DNA from: Tubiluchus corallicola
Lineage: Eukaryota > Priapulida > Priapulimorpha > Priapulimorphida > Tubiluchidae
Direction of reading: 5' to 3'
Assembly (NCBI GenBank): GCA_030141605.1
Contig: JAQGDQ010000106.1
Location: 248,001 to 312,000, forward strand
DNA length: 64,000 nucleotides
Shown: positions 1-11,904 of the stretch, piece after piece
How the letters are laid out: every line of letters starts with the position of its first letter
Position numbering within the stretch: position 1 is the stretch's first letter
The notes under the pieces: model-generated
What the model was told of the DNA's origin: nothing
What the model saw: the letters and a program-made list of their open reading frames with translations, nothing else
The model's database searches: none
Position numbers and translations under genes: made by a program

Positions 1-678
1 AAGAGAAAATGCAATCAACAAAATTCCTACTGTTTGGGTTGCTTTATTTTGGGGCTCTGTAGCAGCTGCACCACTTTGCAACTGGCATACTGGTAGCTCA
101 ATTACTCCTAAGGAATGGCGCTCTGTTCTTATTCGATTAAACTGTTTGGTTGCTTCTCTCCATATCTTTATATATGCAAAAACTAATACTAATGCTGGAA
201 AGAAATGACACAGAAAAGTCACTACCAAGAATGATGTAGTCGCTTCAGTCACTAGGCTGTCATAATCCCTAGCTGGATGAGCTAGCATCACACACACTGG
301 TGGGAGTGCACTTGTTAACCAAACCCCAATGATGATCCATCTTGTAGACAATACTGTGATGAGTCGCTGGTAGTGCAATGGGCACATGACAGCTATGTAT
401 CTCTCTGTAGCAATGGCACACATATTAAACAAGCTGCATGTCCCGATGTAATAATCTAGAATTATGCTGAAAACGCTGTTCCTTAACAGTGGCAATAAAA
501 CTGCAAAGAACAAGCCGTACAGGAGGTCAGCTATTGCAAGTGAAGTAAGAAAGTAATTACGGCAGCAATGCAAATTTTTATGTTTTATCACCGATACTAT
601 TACTAATGTGTTGCCAGCAACTGCTGTGACTCCTATTATACCACCAGCAGCATGAAAAATTGCTGTTACTGCATCCAT
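1..678 (-). CDS. Rhodopsin-like (class A) GPCR, 3' end beyond window
   Basis: The minus strand is open for 226 codons from an ATG at 678 to the window edge; an in-frame stop lies just upstream, which supports this start. Five complete membrane helices are visible: TM1 about residues 10-31 with GNTLVIV, TM2 about 42-64 with LAIAD, TM3 about 74-97 ending in ERY (92-94) followed by a PLHY loop, TM4 about 113-132, and TM5 about 148-172 with a proline. A third loop of about 45 residues then leads into the start of TM6, where the window ends. The very short N-terminus, the missing TM3 cysteine (Ser68 at position 3.25) and the cysteine-free second outer loop recall melanocortin/adenosine-type receptors. 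The family is clear; the ligand cannot be told. No intron is seen in this part. Confidence 0.88.
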   Translation of the reverse strand, partial: MDAVTAIFHAAGGIIGVTAVAGNTLVIVSVIKHKNLHCCRNYFLTSLAIADLLYGLFFAVLLPLLRNSVFSIILDYYIGTCSLFNMCAIATERYIAVMCPLHYQRLITVLSTRWIIIGVWLTSALPPVCVMLAHPARDYDSLVTEATTSFLVVTFLCHFFPALVLVFAYIKIWREATKQFNRIRTERHSLGVIELPVCQLQSGAAATEPQNKATQTVGILLIAFSL

Positions 679-1210
679 GTCTGGTGTATTGTGCGTATTC
701 GTGCTTTACAAAACTCACTCGTAAGAAAATATCAAGAATTATGTATCTGCGAAACTAATTAATCGATACCATACAGGTTTTTGTCTCATATGCGCATTGT
801 GCTGTGAAGCCTTTATTCAGAATTTGCACTTTGTCCTTCATTATTGAATTACCATGAGGTATCAGAAGAAACATCAGCATACATTTGTACAATATCGATA
901 ATATGAATGACCTTAATGCATGTTTGTTTACACACTTTGTATTGTTACATGACGTCATTGCATGCAGCATGTTCTGTTATCAAAATGTAAATAATGTTTC
1001 AGCTACGCAACTTCTTGACAGTTTATTGAAAACTCACAATTATAAAAGATTTGCCTCCACTCTATATTCTATTAATTTTTGATCTTGTTAATGTACAAAT
1101 CTAGTTTACAAATATTTTCGACAGTGACATGTCTCAAATCTCATACAATCATGATAGTTTATGTAGTCAAATTTGCTTTAATTTTTAAGTTGACTTTGAA
1201 TTGGTTAGGC

Positions 1211-2537
1211 ATGGAAGGTACGATTGTTGCCAAGTGTTATGCCATGTGCGTATTGCACGAACAGTGTCAGTTAATTTTTTAATTCTGTTTGTATAGGCAG
1301 GTGATATAGACATACGCAAAACAGTGGCTGAACTGGAGCAGCTGTACATTAGTTCACTTTTGAAAATAAAAGGTAATTTTTGGACTATTGTTGCGGGTAG
1401 GGTTCTGTAAAGTCTACCCCGTGTAATTACAGATCTCCTTTTTGAGCATTGTTTAAAAACAAAATTTACGCCATCTGTATTTTTACATGGTGTTATTTGC
1501 ATGCAACACATTCTGTTATGAAAATGCAAATAATGTTCAAGTGAATAAACTGTTACTAACTGTTAACGCAATGTCGAATGTTTAGGCATTACTGTTAATT
1601 GATACCGTTACTGTTAGTCATGATTTATAGACCATCAAAAGCATTAACCTTTTTATAATAACGTATTTACTTTCATTGTATATTAGCTGCACAAGCTGCC
1701 ATGTGGCTTTTAACGAAAAGCAGTATTATATACATGTTTGCAGAAGATGTCATAAAAGCATCTGCGAATGTCGGACAGAAATTTGTGGAAGCAGTAAAGG
1801 CAGAACAACTGGTGACAGCTGAGCTTATTAAACATGAGTTTCGAAATTCTTTGGAAGATTGTTTGAAAGAAAAACCATCTGAAAGCAGATGCTCCCAGTT
1901 TCCAACAAATAAAGTAACAAATGAAAATCCTCCTCAAGAATTCATGATGCTTGACCAAATCCATGCTGGGAAAGAGAAGAATTCGTCTGAACTCACAGCT
2001 TCGTCTAGTGCATCTCATGCTTTCTATTTTAATAAGAATGTCATCCCAAATACCCACACTGATTCAGATTATAGGCTTAAGAATCAGTTACAGTTTGAAG
2101 GTGATGACATGCTGGCAAGACGTAGCAGTAATGACAAGTGTGTGTTACATAATACTGTGAATTCTAGTCCCAAAGTAGGCTCGTACTCTTGTGGAACAAA
2201 TTCCTTACCACCATTAAACAGAAATGATGATTTTACTCCTGGCGCCCAGTGTTTGATTGTTAGTAATGTCTCATCAAATAAAAAAAAGCTGTCAAAAATA
2301 AAACGCTTATTGGCAAAACAAAACGATGAATTAAGTCTACGAATCTCTTATCAGTCTCCAGTGAAAATTTCTACGCATTCTCCTGTAAATGAGAGAAGTG
2401 CAGTTGGCGCTTTATCCAATTTTTGTTCACTAGATGACGCCACCAACAAGCATTCAACCAGCAGTAGGGAAAAATGTGATACTGGAATTCATTTTCTTCA
2501 TGTTCCAGAACAGCCTTTAGATTTGTCAAAAAAATGA
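1211..2537 (+). CDS. Unassigned protein with C-terminal PLDLS (CtBP-type) motif
   Basis: The main exon, 1687-2537, follows a TATTAG acceptor and stays open to a stop at 2535-2537. It holds the 278 codons from ATG 1701 plus upstream in-frame codons. A phase-compatible exon at 1301-1372 (acceptor GTATAGGCAG, donor G|GTAATT) adds a helical stretch beginning DIDIRKTVAELEQL. The splice joins K-A in frame, so ATG 1701 is probably internal. A donor at 1217 (ATGGAAG|GTACG) would give a start at 1211 and a protein of about 309 residues; this first exon is inference. The N-terminal 90 residues look alpha-helical; the rest is Ser/Asn-rich and probably disordered. The last residues are EQPLDLSKK, which matches the PxDLS motif bound by CtBP co-repressors. 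I do not recognise the family; a histone-fold-like N-terminus is only a weak impression. Confidence 0.6.
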
Positions 2538-2644
2538 ATTTTTACAATATGTGGTGTATATATAGTTTTTGTGTTTTTTTACAAATGTGTATATGTGTAT
2601 GTAAATAACAGATTTTGTCTCCTTTTAATATGAGATTTCACAGC

Positions 2645-2650
2645 AATAAA
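2645..2650 (+). terminator. Poly(A) signal AATAAA
   Basis: AATAAA lies about 110 bp after the stop of the PLDLS-motif protein, on the same strand, which supports a terminal exon ending here. Confidence 0.6.
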
Positions 2651-4040
2651 ACTTCACTTGAACTTAAATTATAATAATTGTCAGTTTTATGCTTTGAAAA
2701 ATTGAACTTTGAGACAATTTTGTTTAATTATTGATCATTTCACCAATAGGCAAGATTTTTGCTGAGAACTATTGCTGTCGTGCTGTACTAATCTTACAGA
2801 TATTTGAAGATGACTCACACGAGCTTAATGCACTCAGAAAAGTGCTTTTAACAGAATTTCATTTGCTGCAGCAGTTCAGCTTCTTTATCTTACATTTGTA
2901 AAGGTTTTACAATTTTTGCTGAAGCTGCAGGAAAGCGTTCAAGATTACAGATAGCCGGCAGCTAGTTTGCAGACAGTCTTGTATTGCTGTCCCAAAAATG
3001 CCTGAGTGCAGTGGTGCTTAAAAAGTACATGCACTGCATTATTTTTAATACAATTTTAGTACTGTTTGAGAACATCTAGAAGCGGTTTTCTCAGTGGCCA
3101 CTCGTCTATTTACTAACCTGTCACAGGTAACTGCAAATAAGGTGTCTGTGTGTGGGCAAGCGCATGCACAGAACGTCTGTGTGATGGATGCTATTAGCTT
3201 TAACAGGATTCAATGAAATTACACTGGTCATGCAGTTTTGTAGTGGCTTCAATTAAAGTTGCTTGTGACGTGTAGCTGTGTTTACCTTGCTTATGAACAA
3301 AATTAATGCCTTGGAGTGAGTATAATAGTTATATCTTTTCATTTTTTTCTGGTTTCAACTGTAAACATACCTACGTGCACGTGATTTATATAGGCTTCGT
3401 AACTGAAATATTATCAGAAATGAAATCAATGATTAAAAGGAATCGATTGAATTAATGGTAGTGTAAGAATATACTTTTCTGCCTCGTTTCGCTGGAAAAA
3501 CAAAAAAATCGAGTATAGCGTATGGTTTAATCCCATCACCTTTACAGTTAATAAAAAAAAATCCAAAAACAGATTTGATATTCGATCAAGTTTTTTTTGT
3601 GCGTCACTGCGTACTATCTTCAGATGAAAGGAAAAAAACAAAAAGCCAGAAATGCTATTTTTAAGTTGCCGCTTTACATCTGAATCTTCTTGATTTACCA
3701 ATGGTTTTTATTTCTTCATTATTTATCTCTGTTGTTTTTTTAATAACTTGCACACGCACAGGACTAGTGTCACAGAACTCACAGGGCACACTCGCCAGCT
3801 ACCGGTATTTATATTTGTGTAACTGGTCACTACAGGTCAAAAGTCACGAAATAGGCGGGTCTTCTTGTTTTTTCGTTAGGTTGGATCTCCTCGTACAGTT
3901 TTTGAGCTAGGTCCACCATTTCTGGTATGTGATTAGTGGGGTAGAGATCTCGTGCTTGGCTGCATACAGGCCCATTTGCGTATGGGGAAAATCTGTCACT
4001 ATGGAATTTAAAACCGAAATCGGGGGTGGTGGTGGGATCG
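2651..4040. other. Intergenic, no gene seen
   Basis: AT-rich sequence with only short open frames of random composition. The minus-strand open stretch near 3.4-3.7 kb is low complexity (Phe/Leu/Lys-rich) and has no domain I recognise. Confidence 0.5.
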
Positions 4041-4043
4041 GGA

Positions 4044-4533
4044 GACCAATGCTTCCATTGTCAAATAACAATGGCTAGTAGTATATCAAATGAAAGGTCT
4101 TGATGAGGCGAATCGGATGGTATGAGTTACTTCCGGATGGCTTGACCTCTGACCTAGAGGAGAAAAGCCGAAACTGAGGGTCTGAGACACCAATGCTTCA
4201 ATGGCGAGAAATAGTGACTTGTGGTGTACCAAATGAAAGGTCCCGATGAGACGAAATGAACGGTATGAGTTATGCCTAGATCGGTTGACCCCTGCCCCCA
4301 CTGAAGTGTGTGTCAAATGAAATGTCTAGGTGAGGCAAATTGAATGGTAGAAGTTACTCTCTGATTTATTGTTGGCTATTGAATCCCCCAAGGGTGAAAA
4401 ACCAAAATCACGCGGGTTCGGGAGGCAAATGCGTTCGCTTTCAAACAACAGTACCTTCTAATACATGAAGTGAAATGTCTCAATGAGAAAAATTGAATGG
4501 TATGAGGTACGCATAAATTGGACGACACCTGAC
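4044..4533. repeat. Degenerate tandem repeat, about four units of 110-145 bp
   Basis: A block recurs four times: a CAATGC-type start, then (A)TGAAAGGTC or TGAAATGTC, a GATGAGGCGAA-like segment, GAATGGTATGAGTTA, and a TTGACC(C)CTGACC-like end. Copies begin near 4044, 4186, 4301 and 4411. Units differ by substitutions and indels, so the array is old. The open frames across it on the minus strand are artefacts of the repeat. Confidence 0.75.
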
Positions 4534-6250
4534 CCGTTTGATTGATCCTTGAGCCATGGGTCACTGATCAAAAAGTGGCAAGTGCCGATTTCATTGAAAT
4601 TATTAATGCCAAACACATTACTTGTGGATATACTGTTAAATATTTTGAAAAACGTTTTTATTTCATTATTTGTAAATACATGTACGAAATAAAAGCATCC
4701 CCTGTCACAGAAGCAGAATCTTACTGCAGTTTTTTGTCAGAGTCAAAAACGTTAACTAGTTAATTTTATTTTATAGTGGACAATGGATGATGGATCCCAT
4801 GTTTGGATCTATGTTTCTTAATTGCTTTTTTGCCATTGGCTAATGTTATTAGCGACAGTTTATTTTTATTCCTGTCCGATTTGTTGTTTTTTATTTTATC
4901 TGAAGATAACTAGCAGTTCGCTTCGCTTCTTTGACCGCATCTCAATTTTGCATTTCTTTGTTTTTGAGTTTTTATTAATTATTCCAATTCTTGTCATTAA
5001 GATTTATTTTTGCGTCAATATTTTCGTAGTTTTTACATCTAGCTGCAAAACGAAACGGTTGTGTCAAAACTAATTTCCTTTGCGGTTAAATCGGTGTGTT
5101 TAACTGTTGCGGCTTCTTCGCAAATATTATGCACCATAAAATGTGAAAATAATAAATCACTTTCTGCCCGATCAGGTAACTTCTCTTCAGAAATCAGAAG
5201 CATTACAATTTGCTAAATGTGTTCTATTTACATGAAAACTAAAACATTGTAGATTTTAGATAGAAGTTGAAACGAACCGTTTCATCTAATGTATTTTTGC
5301 TAGTGCGTATAGCGTGTTACAAAAATGAACTGTCACTGCAAATAAAGTTGTGTGCCGTTAGAAGAGACACCCTCCTGGGACTTTTACAGATCAATATGGA
5401 GAAAGCCATATCATCTTGTGTGACTGTTAGATGTGGAAACTGTTTCCAGTCTGTTCATATTGTGATTCATGCAAATATTAAATACCCTGCAGCCAGAATG
5501 AAACTATGTCTTTGAAGAGTTTGTATATTACATATATACTGCATTTATATACGCACCAAATAGTAAGAAAATGGGTTGAACCGTAACGCCTGCATGATTG
5601 CAACCTGCGGGTTGTATTTATAACTTGGAAACTTGTAATTGGCCGATGTAGGTATAAATTAACATTGTTTTGGACACTGCACTGTTATGGTGGGTGTGAT
5701 GTCTGCGATTACTAAAGAAAACGTTGTGAATGTAATGAAATATGTGGCGGCAGCACGGTAGTGGTATAAATGTAACACCGGTTGTGAGAATTTTTGACGT
5801 TTTAGGAGCATAAGCCATTGTAGTAAAAGGAAAACTGTATAAAAGTTTTGAGACTGAAACGAGTGTGTAATTACGTTTTTTGTCTTGTTACCAAAGTTTT
5901 CCATATTGGCGTAAGACGAAACTGCATGTCCTACACGCCATACTGCCTGCGAAGCTTTGGAGCCTAAAGTGGCATTTATTAGACACCCAGAGTGCGTTAC
6001 CCACCTACGGAATAGCTGCGTGTAAAAAATCAGTAAGTTCTAGCTGCAGAAAAAAAGTAGCGCATAATGCAGGTCTGATAACGACATAAACTGATTTTTA
6101 TCGATAATGCATACGTATTCCGGATGTCTGGTAAACGGCACTTAAAACGGCACATGCCTGTCAGCTGACACAGTAGCAAACTGTCACATAAAGCACCCAC
6201 GGGACTAACTCTCAGTCTTTCTTTTCCACGTTTAGCGATAAATTGAATTA
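4534..6250. other. Intergenic, no gene seen
   Basis: No convincing coding sequence. Open frames of 60-83 codons here show no domain, no consistent splice signals and AT-driven composition. Confidence 0.45.
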
Positions 6251-6259
6251 GATACTCAC

Positions 6260-6425
6260 CCGCGACTGAGTGTGACTTTGGCACAAATTTGTAGCGACCC
6301 ATAAAATCGAATGGGAACGACCTATTATCGTATTCGCCAGTACTGTCAAGGAGTTTGAAGAATGTCGCATTCAGCGCGCAGATAGTAAACGCAACACCCC
6401 CATTACGCAAAACAAACGTAAAAAT
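6260..6425 (-). CDS. Possible orphan coding exon
   Basis: On the minus strand a segment opens after TACAG at 6426-6430 and closes at a good donor, GCGG|GTGAGT (6260). It is open in one frame (55 codons plus one base) with fairly coding-like codons. It gives a hydrophobic stretch containing NGGVAFTICALNATFF, followed by a polar part ending VPKSHSVAG. Neighbouring DNA is more AT-rich. The acceptor has a poor pyrimidine tract, no matching partner exon is identified, and I recognise no family. It could be a membrane-protein exon or chance. Confidence 0.25.
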
Positions 6426-6429
6426 CTGT

Positions 6430-7460
6430 ACGGAAACATTTAGCTATTGGGTTTACTTTTGTGGAAACGGCCTTTGCGTTTGATAGACCTGCACTATTTA
6501 GGTCCTATGATCTATAGCAGCGGTTTTTCACATCTGACATTTCCATTTCGCCATTTCTTCAGGCTGAAACCACATTAAACTACGTACACAATTAAATGCC
6601 AAAATGATTAACGTGACTGAAGCTAACAGAGTTGTGTTTGTGAAATCACAGCTGTAAAATGTTGCGCAAAAATAAAATTAATGTTGATATTTGAATAAAA
6701 AATGTCATTTGGATCTATAATATACGGAAACTGGCTCAGATGAGTTTAGCTGGTCAATTCCTTAGTTATGAGATACTGTGTGACTAAGATCAGAACTGGA
6801 AAATAGTTGTATTACTTGTATAACTTGCGTTAAAAATTATTGCAATGACAAATGTGATTGCACGTTTTATATATACAAGGTGAACCATTTCTCTGATGCG
6901 AGTTGTTTTATCTACACGTGAAACGGTTTACGGCTTGTAGGAGCAAACTAACCTTAAGTATAGGTCTATATTCGGCTTAAATAACTTGATAAGTTTTGCT
7001 AATTGAATATTTTGTGTGTTAGGTTGAGTGTTAGCCAGGAACTATACCATAAGCACAACTATGTCCTTAGACTGATTATTACAATAGTCTTATGACATAA
7101 CTATGTTAGAGGCTTTGAAATTGAAACTGTTTGTTAATTGTTTGTGGGCCAATTTTTAAAGTTTAATCATGGAGTTTCATAAAATGGAATGATGTATTTT
7201 ACAATAACTGTTAATCTTCCATTACACACAGCTGTAAATTCTTTCGTCAGTAGACTCCCAGTGACTTTAATAAAAATTAAGCAGTTTATGACTGTCATCA
7301 AAACCATTCTATACACAAGACAATATTTAATTTCTAAACTGAAGATTTATATTTAACACTTAACATTAACAATCTCATAATAAAACAACAGTTATTAATA
7401 ACAAATTTTAACGATAGTACGTGAAATAAAAAAATAACAGGATGCTAACAGGAAGACTAA

Positions 7461-7464
<4 letters not shown>
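6430..7464. other. Non-coding stretch
   Basis: AT-rich DNA with frequent stops on both strands. Nothing recognisable before the CT microsatellite. Confidence 0.5.

Positions 7465-7527
<63 letters not shown>
7465..7527. repeat. (CT)n microsatellite
   Basis: Uninterrupted CT repeats, about 31 units, followed by a degenerate CT/TTC-rich tail to about 7590. The Ser-Leu and Arg-Glu open frames across it are repeat artefacts. Confidence 0.97.
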
Positions 7528-7530
<3 letters not shown>

Positions 7531-7791
7531 CTGTCTCTCTCTCTCAGCATCTCTCTTTCTTCCTTCCTCTCTCTTTACTCGCATTCTCATTTCAGTTTTA
7601 ATTATGCACCATTCTGATGAATGACAAGCTGCCTGGCCTGTGCTCTTGGTAATTGTTTTATATGTATTACAGTACATTTCACAGTACGCTGTTGTGTAGT
7701 AATTAATGTACTAACCATTGTCATAGGCCATTGTCAAATTCGGCCATGTATTAACTGGTTTGATATATTGCCTAATTAGGTATGTAAAAAA

Positions 7792-8045
7792 TTATTTCTT
7801 TTTCCCGTAGCCACCGCCATGACCATAACCGCTATACGGGCCTCCACCGTAACTTCCTCCATGGCCATATCCACTATAGCCCCCTCCGTGACCATACCCA
7901 CCATGACCATATCCGCCGCGACCATATCCTCCATGACCGTATCCTCCGTGACCATATCCTCCATGACCGTATCCTCTGTGACCATATCCGCCATAGCCAT
8001 ATCCTCCATGACCGATAAGTCCCAGTAAAAGATAGGTAAAGTTGA
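7792..8045 (-). CDS. Gly/Tyr/His-repeat secreted peptide, terminal exon
   Basis: On the minus strand, after a TTTTCAG acceptor (8046-8048), one frame reads TC + 83 codons + TAA (7792-7794). It starts with a hydrophobic NFTYLLLGLIG, then repeats of GHGGYG / GRGGYG / GHRGYG, then GGGYSGYGHGG-type units, and ends GYGKKK. This composition matches secreted Gly-rich matrix or antimicrobial-type peptides, although no family can be fixed. The exon has no ATG in this frame, so a 5' exon is required. The same DNA is also open in another frame rich in Met/Glu/Asp/Val; I reject that one because the Gly-Tyr frame has regular repeats, a clean basic tail and a compatible signal exon upstream. Confidence 0.7.
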
Positions 8046-9770
8046 CTGAAAATTGAAAGTAACAAGTGTGACAAGTAATTCAAGTCAGATTTTTTAGTTT
8101 GTTCTCAATTCATATAAGCTACGTATAAATCAATTCATGTGAAGTGATTTAATTCTGTTGCCACTCGGTGCTGATGGAAAGATCCAACAGTACTAGCAAA
8201 GCTGTTCAGCCAAGAATGGAAGAAGCTTTTCTAGAAAGTGAATAGTAAACGAAGCCTGCCAAGATCAGCACCAATTTACCTGACACTTATAATTAAAATT
8301 AAAACATTTAATCGCCTTTCTTCGATAATAAAAAGCGTTTTCAGCTATTATATGAAGCTGAGACCTTTTCACGTATTTTCATCCCAGCATGCAGTTACAG
8401 CTGTAGTTGTAATAATGCTTACTGGATAATCAATTATTCCTGGGGGAAGGTTGTTAAGCAGGAATTAATGTGCACAATCTCGGTAAATGCACCTGGCATA
8501 TTAATACTTATATACTTATTATCGCTATTAACATAAGACGGCCCCTACGCAGAAACATTTTCACATTTCGTTCATTGTACACTTGCTCATTCTTTTGTTC
8601 ATTCATTCGCGCATTCAGTAATTTGCTGTTCGGGTCTTCATTCATCAATATAATATTTTGAGAGGCAGAGAGAGGGCTTTTGTCAAGCTAACACAAATTA
8701 ACACGAGTCCTTCAACCTTCATTTTCATTCCGCTTTTCGGTGCTTTTCTTCTATTTTTGCATCAAAGCATCCATTCGTTTTCTCGTTTGTTCCTTCACTT
8801 ATTCATTCATTCATTGTTGTTCTTCCTCAATCAACTATCCCTGCTAGGCTGCATATTAGTGCAATGTAATAACTTCAGAGAATATTAAGAAAGCAACAAA
8901 CACTTACAAACTATTACTACAATAAGAGTGACCAATTTCATAACCTGGTAATAATTCAGTTAAAAGAATCAGTTAATCAGAGACGCTCACCTGTTGGCGA
9001 ATAGGTTGTTGTTCTTACTCTGTGTGACGCTAAATAACTGAGGTAAGCGGGATTGCTGACACTCTCGTGGTGATAACTGCAGTTTCCCCTTTCAAGAATC
9101 TGTATGAGTAAAATTCAGAATTATAGGTTCTCGCAATAATACAAAACATTATTATTATAGAAAAAGTGGGGCCAGCTCCAGTTAACTGCATTATAGTCCG
9201 TAAATTATGAAAACTGTCTTACAGAGCGCACACATTGTTTGCCCCACAGCGCTGGTATCGCTCAGCTGAGCAAGCACTTTGCAAAACAGTTATTAAGTTT
9301 TATATAGCATTATAAAAACAGTAATAAAGCAATTAACTTTTTAGCCAAGTGTACGTTGCATGATGTAAATTCAAATATGGGTTTCAACTTGTATAATGTA
9401 ACTTTGAAGATGTGTTTAGAATTTTTCCGCATTGTGGATACGATTTATCTCGTGTATGCAGATGGTCACAATAAACTTGGGGAAAAATTGTATGAGTTGT
9501 ATAGTAAATAACAATTTTAATTTTTTTATCTAACAATCATTGAAAGAAATGTTAAAGTATGTGGTGTCTTTTCTAATTAATTGACTTGTCTTCTTGTATG
9601 TAAATAATATCTGAGCTTGTTTTTTTTGTTATCGGTATTTAATATTTATTTTACTTTTGCTACTGTTCTAACTTATCTTTTCTTTAACTGAACCACTTAT
9701 GTATCTGTACATATGTGCTCGAACATCAATGATGTTAATACTAATAATAGTAATAAAACTATTATTACTT
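8046..9770. other. Probable intron/intergenic DNA, no further exon seen
   Basis: AT-rich, with simple TTCA-type runs near 8.55-8.81 kb. A CAG|GTGAGC donor on the minus strand at 8990-8991 follows an ATG-less segment and could belong to an untranslated exon, but nothing else supports it. Confidence 0.4.
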
Positions 9771-9778
9771 ATTATAAT

Positions 9779-9789
9779 ATTAAAGTATT

Positions 9790-9831
<42 letters not shown>

Positions 9832-9855
9832 GTATTAATATACTTTAATACCATG
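9779..9855. repeat. (TA)n tract within a TTAAAGTATT inverted repeat
   Basis: About 17 TA units flanked by TTAAAGTATT copies, followed by a near-perfect palindrome (ATTAAAGTAT-TA-ATATACTTTAAT, 9828-9851). It would form a strong cruciform and may be a small MITE remnant. Confidence 0.7.
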
Positions 9856-9959
9856 TAAGATAATATAGTATAATATATAATATAATACTATATAATGCTA
9901 TAATGCTTATTATATTATTAATATTTTTCAAAAAATACGTGAATTTGTTCAGAAAAATG

Positions 9960-11900
9960 AAATACAGAGACCAGTTTCCATATCAAGCCGTCTGACTGCA
10001 AAGCAAAGCCAGGCAAACTACACAAGACAAATCTCAGAATATATATGCGCAACCTGCTGGTGGCCAAGACATTTCTGCCAATTCAGTAAAACTCAGGAAA
10101 TTATCTTTGATAACTTTTGTTCTCGGCTCAGCCATCTAGATCACTGCTTGCAGAATTCCGAATTGTACAAAAAATGAAAAGTACTATAGTAAAAACGATG
10201 GAGGTAAAAAGAAAAACATAGATAAAGAGAGAAGCTTCAAGCAGAAAAACACACATAGGGAAAATTTTAAATAACGGGCCTGGAATATGGTGCGCCCACT
10301 GCACATAAATTATAAATAGTGTGCCAGCCGACTCACTGTTACGCTGGCACAGTTTTGCCCCATTCTGTGACTTCTGAGCTCAGTCATGATCCGGTACTGA
10401 ACAGTCTAGTAGATCTAGATCTGGATCTGTCTTTACATTTTACTTAGCATATAAAATGATGGGCCCAGGTAATGAGCAGGAGCAGAGATAAATCGCTCAG
10501 ATAATACATTTTTAAGCAGCTAATCTTGTCCTAGAGTATAATGATAATCCATGACTTATTGACTTGGGTAATGTTCTATATATTGTTACGGGCGTTATTG
10601 CTCTGTTCGTGGATGGTAACCCCATTATGCAAATCTGTAATTTTGGCGTTTTAAACAAATACTGCAATTATTTGTTAGCACCAAGTAGACTGTAGTTCTT
10701 TTCAACAATGTTTCTGTAACTGTAAACGTTAGATACCACTTGTGAAATTCCTTGTAAACGTTATCCAGTAGCATATCTTCATATGAGCTATGAGGTATAT
10801 TTGCTAAAGTTTACTTAAACTCGCTCGTGTTATTCACCACCTCAATGTTTGTAACACTATTTTTGGTTTCAATAAAAAAAAAACTTATTTCTATTCCTGC
10901 GTGCTTTATTCTGGTTCGAGGGCTAACCATTAAAACCTTTTTCTGTAGAGGACGGCAGATGTTACAGTACCGAAATGCCACTTATCTTTGCCGCCGCCCC
11001 TCTTCATTTTGATGATCTCGTCTCTTGCGAAGCCATTACACAGTGGCATGTATACCTGGTATAAAACTGTCGCTATATATGGAATGGTTTCGTCGGTGTA
11101 ATGGACTGACGGATAAGGTGCGTATTTAATCTCAACACCTTTTCCGAAAAGACAACCAGCATGTAGCACAATGGTCTAGGTATATGAGGATGTGTTTTCA
11201 GTTACCTAAATCTTTAGCTTCACTTGGACACATTTGGACGATTTCCGCACATCTGTGCCGTGACAGAGGGAATCAGCAGCAGCATATGGTCAACGTTGCA
11301 GTGTTCTAAGGTCATCAACAGGTTCGACACAATAAACTGTCCGACTCACTACTATTCCGTGTAACTTAAATCTTAATCTCCTATTCACAATTAATATGGT
11401 GACCTTTCAGTGAATCTCGATCATCAGTGATCCTCATTTATGGCTTAAGATCATCCAGAGACATTTTAACATTTTCTTTGTGGCTTTCTCCGAGCTCATC
11501 AATGCAGTTGAAAAATAAATTTACCGACTCTTTGCTATACTGGGATATATTGGAAATTGACATTCCGTTGACCTTTAGCCTGCATTTTATGACACGAAAT
11601 CGCTGTAATACGTATTGTATTTTAGTCCCAATTTCTCATTCACCCCATCAAAAGTTTGAATGACTTTGACCTAATATACCTTGGTGCTTACCAAACAATG
11701 TTTTCTTACTGGCCCCAGAACCACTTTTAGCTTAAATTAAACAAATAGATATTTATGAATTTACTTGACAAGTAATGTGCTCCCTGCTGCGAAAATGCCA
11801 AATAAAAACGCACCAATTAGAGAATTTTATAGTAGAAACGGAACAAGTTCTAATTTTCTTGAAACTGACATTGACGACGAAAACAAAAATGTAGTAAAAC
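9960..11900. other. No certain gene; one coherent minus-strand frame at 10930-11169
   Basis: Most of this stretch shows nothing. At 10930-11169 a minus-strand frame is open for about 79 codons with balanced composition (it includes GKGVEIKYAPYPSVHYTDET and CNGFARDEIIKMKR) and is less AT-rich than its surroundings. It matches no family I know, lacks convincing splice sites and could be a fragment of an old repeat. Confidence 0.2.
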
Positions 11901-11904
11901 TTAC

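Noticed and set aside
7408-7677. Long Arg-Glu / Ser-Leu repeat ORFs over CT tracts (also at 14.46-14.77 and 41.89-42.13 kb)
   Set aside because: Pure microsatellite translation; no start context or flanking coding signal.
7776-8009. Met/Asp/Val/Glu-rich ORF on the minus strand
   Set aside because: It overlaps the Gly-Tyr repeat frame in another register. The Gly-Tyr frame has regular repeats, a basic tail and a phase-matched signal exon.
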